Below are positions 34,016 to 64,000 of a DNA stretch of 64,000 nucleotides, one piece after another. Source of the DNA: Lycorma delicatula (lineage: Eukaryota; Arthropoda; Insecta; Hemiptera; Fulgoridae); contig NC_134467.1 of NCBI RefSeq assembly GCF_047948215.1, forward strand, positions 36,746,520 to 36,810,519, read 5' to 3'. The notes beneath the pieces are model-generated. The model had not been told where the DNA came from. It saw only the letters and a list, made by a program, of their open reading frames with translations, and did no database searches. A program made the translations under genes and the position numbers. Numbering within the stretch: position 1 is the stretch's first letter; each line of letters begins with the position of its first letter.

Positions 34016-34957
34016 TCCAAAATTCTATAATTTAAAATAATGTTTTATTTTTGATCATCACGTATATAAATAAAGGCAAAAATATTTATCATGATTGTCT
34101 TCTAAACATTCTAAAAATATTAACAAATTTTTAATTTTGGTACTTTTTGGTAGGAAGAACATTTAAAGTTTATACTTATTAAAATTTCAACATATGTTTT
34201 GTTCAATGTGGTAAAAACTCAAACGTAATTAAGTCACGTATCACTTTCATCATTTGACTGTTGAATTGTGTTTAGGATACAAGCCAGTAAAGAACTGTTT
34301 ATCCCGAACTTCTTTCTGATTTAAATAAAATTTAAAATATGTAATTATATTAAAATTATGGAATTACTAATAGTTATATTAATAATCTTTATAATGGTAG
34401 TTTAATTAAAACCAGGTAGTAAGTACATTTCACTGAGAATTAATGAACAAGTAAAAATACTACTAATGTAGCGCGTTCAGTATATTTCTGCCAAAAAAAA
34501 ACGGTCACAATTATTTTTTAACTGTGCATAAGGTAAAATTTATTTAGTTCCCCATTTTTAGATTTACTCTTCCATTACGTTCTTCTAAGCAATTCATGTA
34601 CAGTTCAATTTAAGCAGCAGCGTGAACTCACCTGAGACTGTACGTGACAATACATGTCATCCTTTGAAGTAATACCTTACGGTGGTTCCGGAGGCTAAAC
34701 AGAAAAAGAAAGTAGGAAGCAGTCTAAATTCATCTAATTTACAAGTACTAGAATATATTTAGTAAACGGTATCTCATTAAAAAAAAAAAACTCAGTGTTT
34801 TAATTTTATGGTATAACCGTTTTGATTTTCTTTACGTTGGCATTCCTGTAGATTTTTAACGTTGAAGTTGGATTGGATGTTTGTAAGGTTAAGTGCTGTA
34901 AGAGTTGTTGGGGGTCTAGGGTTTCATATTTAGTTTTTATGTTAATCTTCTGCAGTT
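34016..34957. other. USP5: Upstream region of USP5, with a SINE tail fragment at 34622-34712
   Basis: 34622-34712 is a family A tail fragment (ACCTGAGACTGTACG, GTGGTTCCGGAGGCTAAACA). About 34800-34957 is G/T-rich and probably includes the promoter and 5' UTR of USP5, but no initiator, TATA or CpG cluster could be defined. 34958 is the first ATG after this region with homology. Confidence 0.5.
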
Positions 34958-62730
<27,773 letters not shown>

Positions 62731-62923
62731 GTAAGTTTTTTAATGGATTTATTAATTTAAATGTGCATAAATAACATTTAAATTTACTCACATTTATTTG
62801 AGAATATACATAAAAGATACGTGAGCATATGTGTATGGTGTTTGCTTGTCTTGTTTTTTTTATTGTTTATTTTTACTTTCCTTTCTAGCAGTGTATCCAG
62901 CTGTAGCTACAACATGAAAGTAA

Positions 62924-63018
62924 CGGGTGTTTCAAAAAAGGATTCAACCCTAAAATTAAGAAGGTAGAAGTCACGCATAGGTAAATTTTATTTCTCTTTT
63001 AATGTCAGTTGGCAACTG
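62924..63018 (+). mobile_element. Terminal fragment of the rosa-like element (same end as 48215-48302)
   Basis: AACGGGTGTTTCAAAAAAGG, TTAAGAAGGTA, CATAGGTAAATTTTATTTCT, ATGTCAGTTGGCAAC match the reverse complement of 48302-48215 in order. At about 63018 it passes straight into mariner sequence. Confidence 0.72.
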
Positions 63019-63977
63019 AAATGAGGGTGATCATAAATTTCTCTTCCAAATGTTCTCAGTAAATCACGTGTCGGACCCGTAACATGTGGACATGCATTAT
63101 CCTGCAGCAGGATGTTGCTGAGATTTTGAATGGTGTGCTGTAACTCACATAGAGTTTCACAGTAGGCTTCTGTGTTTATTGTCATTCCACCTGGTATGAA
63201 ATCAATCAGCAGTATGCCAAACCAATCCCAAAAGACTTTGGCCATTAGTTTGCATCTGAATGGCTGTGGCTTGACCTTTGTCAATCTAGTTGGTGATTGA
63301 GGATGACTCCATTCACTTGACTGCCGTTTTCTCGTGGTGTGTAATACGAAATCCATGTTTCATCGCTGTCAATGATTGAATTAAGGAACTCATCGTCTTT
63401 TTCTGCAAAGTACATCAAAAATTACAAAGCAGATCCCATTCGGATTTTTTTATGATGTTCCATTAAGACATGTAGCACCCAACGTGCATAAACCATTCGA
63501 AAGCCTCAGGCTTTCGAAACAGCTCTTGAAACATCAGGAAAAATAAAGGGGAGTCGGAAATCGTTAAGCGATGATCTTTTCTGATTTCATCATCAACATG
63601 TTTCAACAAGTTCTCTGTGCTTATCAAGGGCCTCCCCAAATTTTCTTCATCATTCACATAAATTCTGTTATTTCTAAACCTTTCACACCATTTTTGGACG
63701 TTTCTTTCATTCATTACATTATCACAGCGACCAACTGACTATGAATTTCAGCCAGCTTAATGTTTTGATAGTTTAAAAAACATATGTCGGCGGCAACACC
63801 GATTTTTTAAATTCATCTTATAATGTAATGACTCGCATGTAATCAGAGATCACTACAACAGTACAACTTACAGATAACAATGCAGTGTATATTACTAGCA
63901 TGGTCATGAATGACACAGGTTCACCAATCTTAAAGAGAGAAATTTCCCAGCAGTATTTACTTTTGAGATATCCCTCG
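63019..63977 (-). pseudogene. Mariner (SETMAR-like) transposase, 3'-truncated, decayed
   Basis: Minus strand from the 5' end CGAGGGATATCTCAAAAGTA at 63977 (TA at 63978-63979): ERNVQKWCERFRNNRIYVND, then GRPLISTENLLKHVDDEIRK (63700-63590), a break, SSEWSHPQSPTRLTKVK, KVFWDWFGILLIDFIPGG, INTEAYCETL, ILLQDNACPHVTGPTRDLLR (second catalytic Asp, about 63120-63060), then EIYDHPHFS at about 63030, where mariner homology stops at the junction with the other element. The third Asp motif and 3' TIR are missing. The last bases of the apparent ORF (CQLTLKEK) come from the neighbouring element. In USP5 intron 6. Confidence 0.85.
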
Positions 63978-64000
63978 TACTTTCTGTATAGGAATTTTTT

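Overview
This window is AT-rich eukaryotic DNA, most likely from an insect. The reasons are the tRNA-derived SINEs, the mariner, Tc1, piggyBac, Helitron and R1/RTE remnants, and a host gene with short exons and kilobase-scale introns. A hemipteran is my guess from the repeat types; nothing in the window proves it. Most of the ORFs longer than 60 codons are repeat debris or chance.

Only one host gene is recognised: the 5' half of USP5 (ubiquitin-specific protease 5, isopeptidase T) on the + strand. Six coding exons lie at 34958-35068, 44244-44369, 50486-50668, 57213-57319, 59000-59333 and 62537-62730. All splice sites are GT-AG and the frame is continuous across the five complete introns. Together they encode about 351 residues: the N-terminal region, the zinc-finger UBP domain that reads the free C-terminus of ubiquitin, and the Cys box of the protease domain. 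The rest of the protease lies beyond the right edge.

1-34.9 kb has no recognisable host gene. It is a repeat landscape: a Tc1-like transposase relic (about 3.0-4.1 kb), two long (CT)n(GT)n microsatellites, many tRNA-derived SINEs, a decayed copy of an arthropod multicopy ORF family with an internal deletion (15.2-16.25 kb), a broken Helitron helicase with its 3' hairpin end (20.4-21.47 kb), an internally deleted mariner (24.13-24.89 kb), and an element with about 335-bp terminal inverted repeats (27.08-28.62 kb). That last element carries a 70-codon ORF split by a SINE.

35-64 kb is USP5 with repeat-filled introns. Intron 1 holds an RTE/CFDP2-like LINE (38.5-41.5 kb). Intron 2 holds a non-autonomous Helitron, a long-inverted-repeat element interrupted by an R1-like LINE tail, a mosaic Tc1/mariner-superfamily transposase, and a full-length but dead mariner. 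Intron 3 holds a defective piggyBac-like element (51215-55779, TTAA duplicated) into which a 5'-truncated R1-clade LINE and two SINEs inserted. Intron 4 has a 436-bp TA-flanked deletion derivative, intron 5 a LINE RNase H/zinc-knuckle fragment, and intron 6 a mariner fused to the end of another element.

I found no gene cluster or new enzymatic system. The structures most worth checking are the long-TIR element with its unexplained ORF, the mosaic transposase, the nested piggyBac/LINE/SINE cascade with three copies of one target-site duplication, and the SINE families, which have a palindromic anticodon arm, swap tails, and in one case carry a BovB-like tail.
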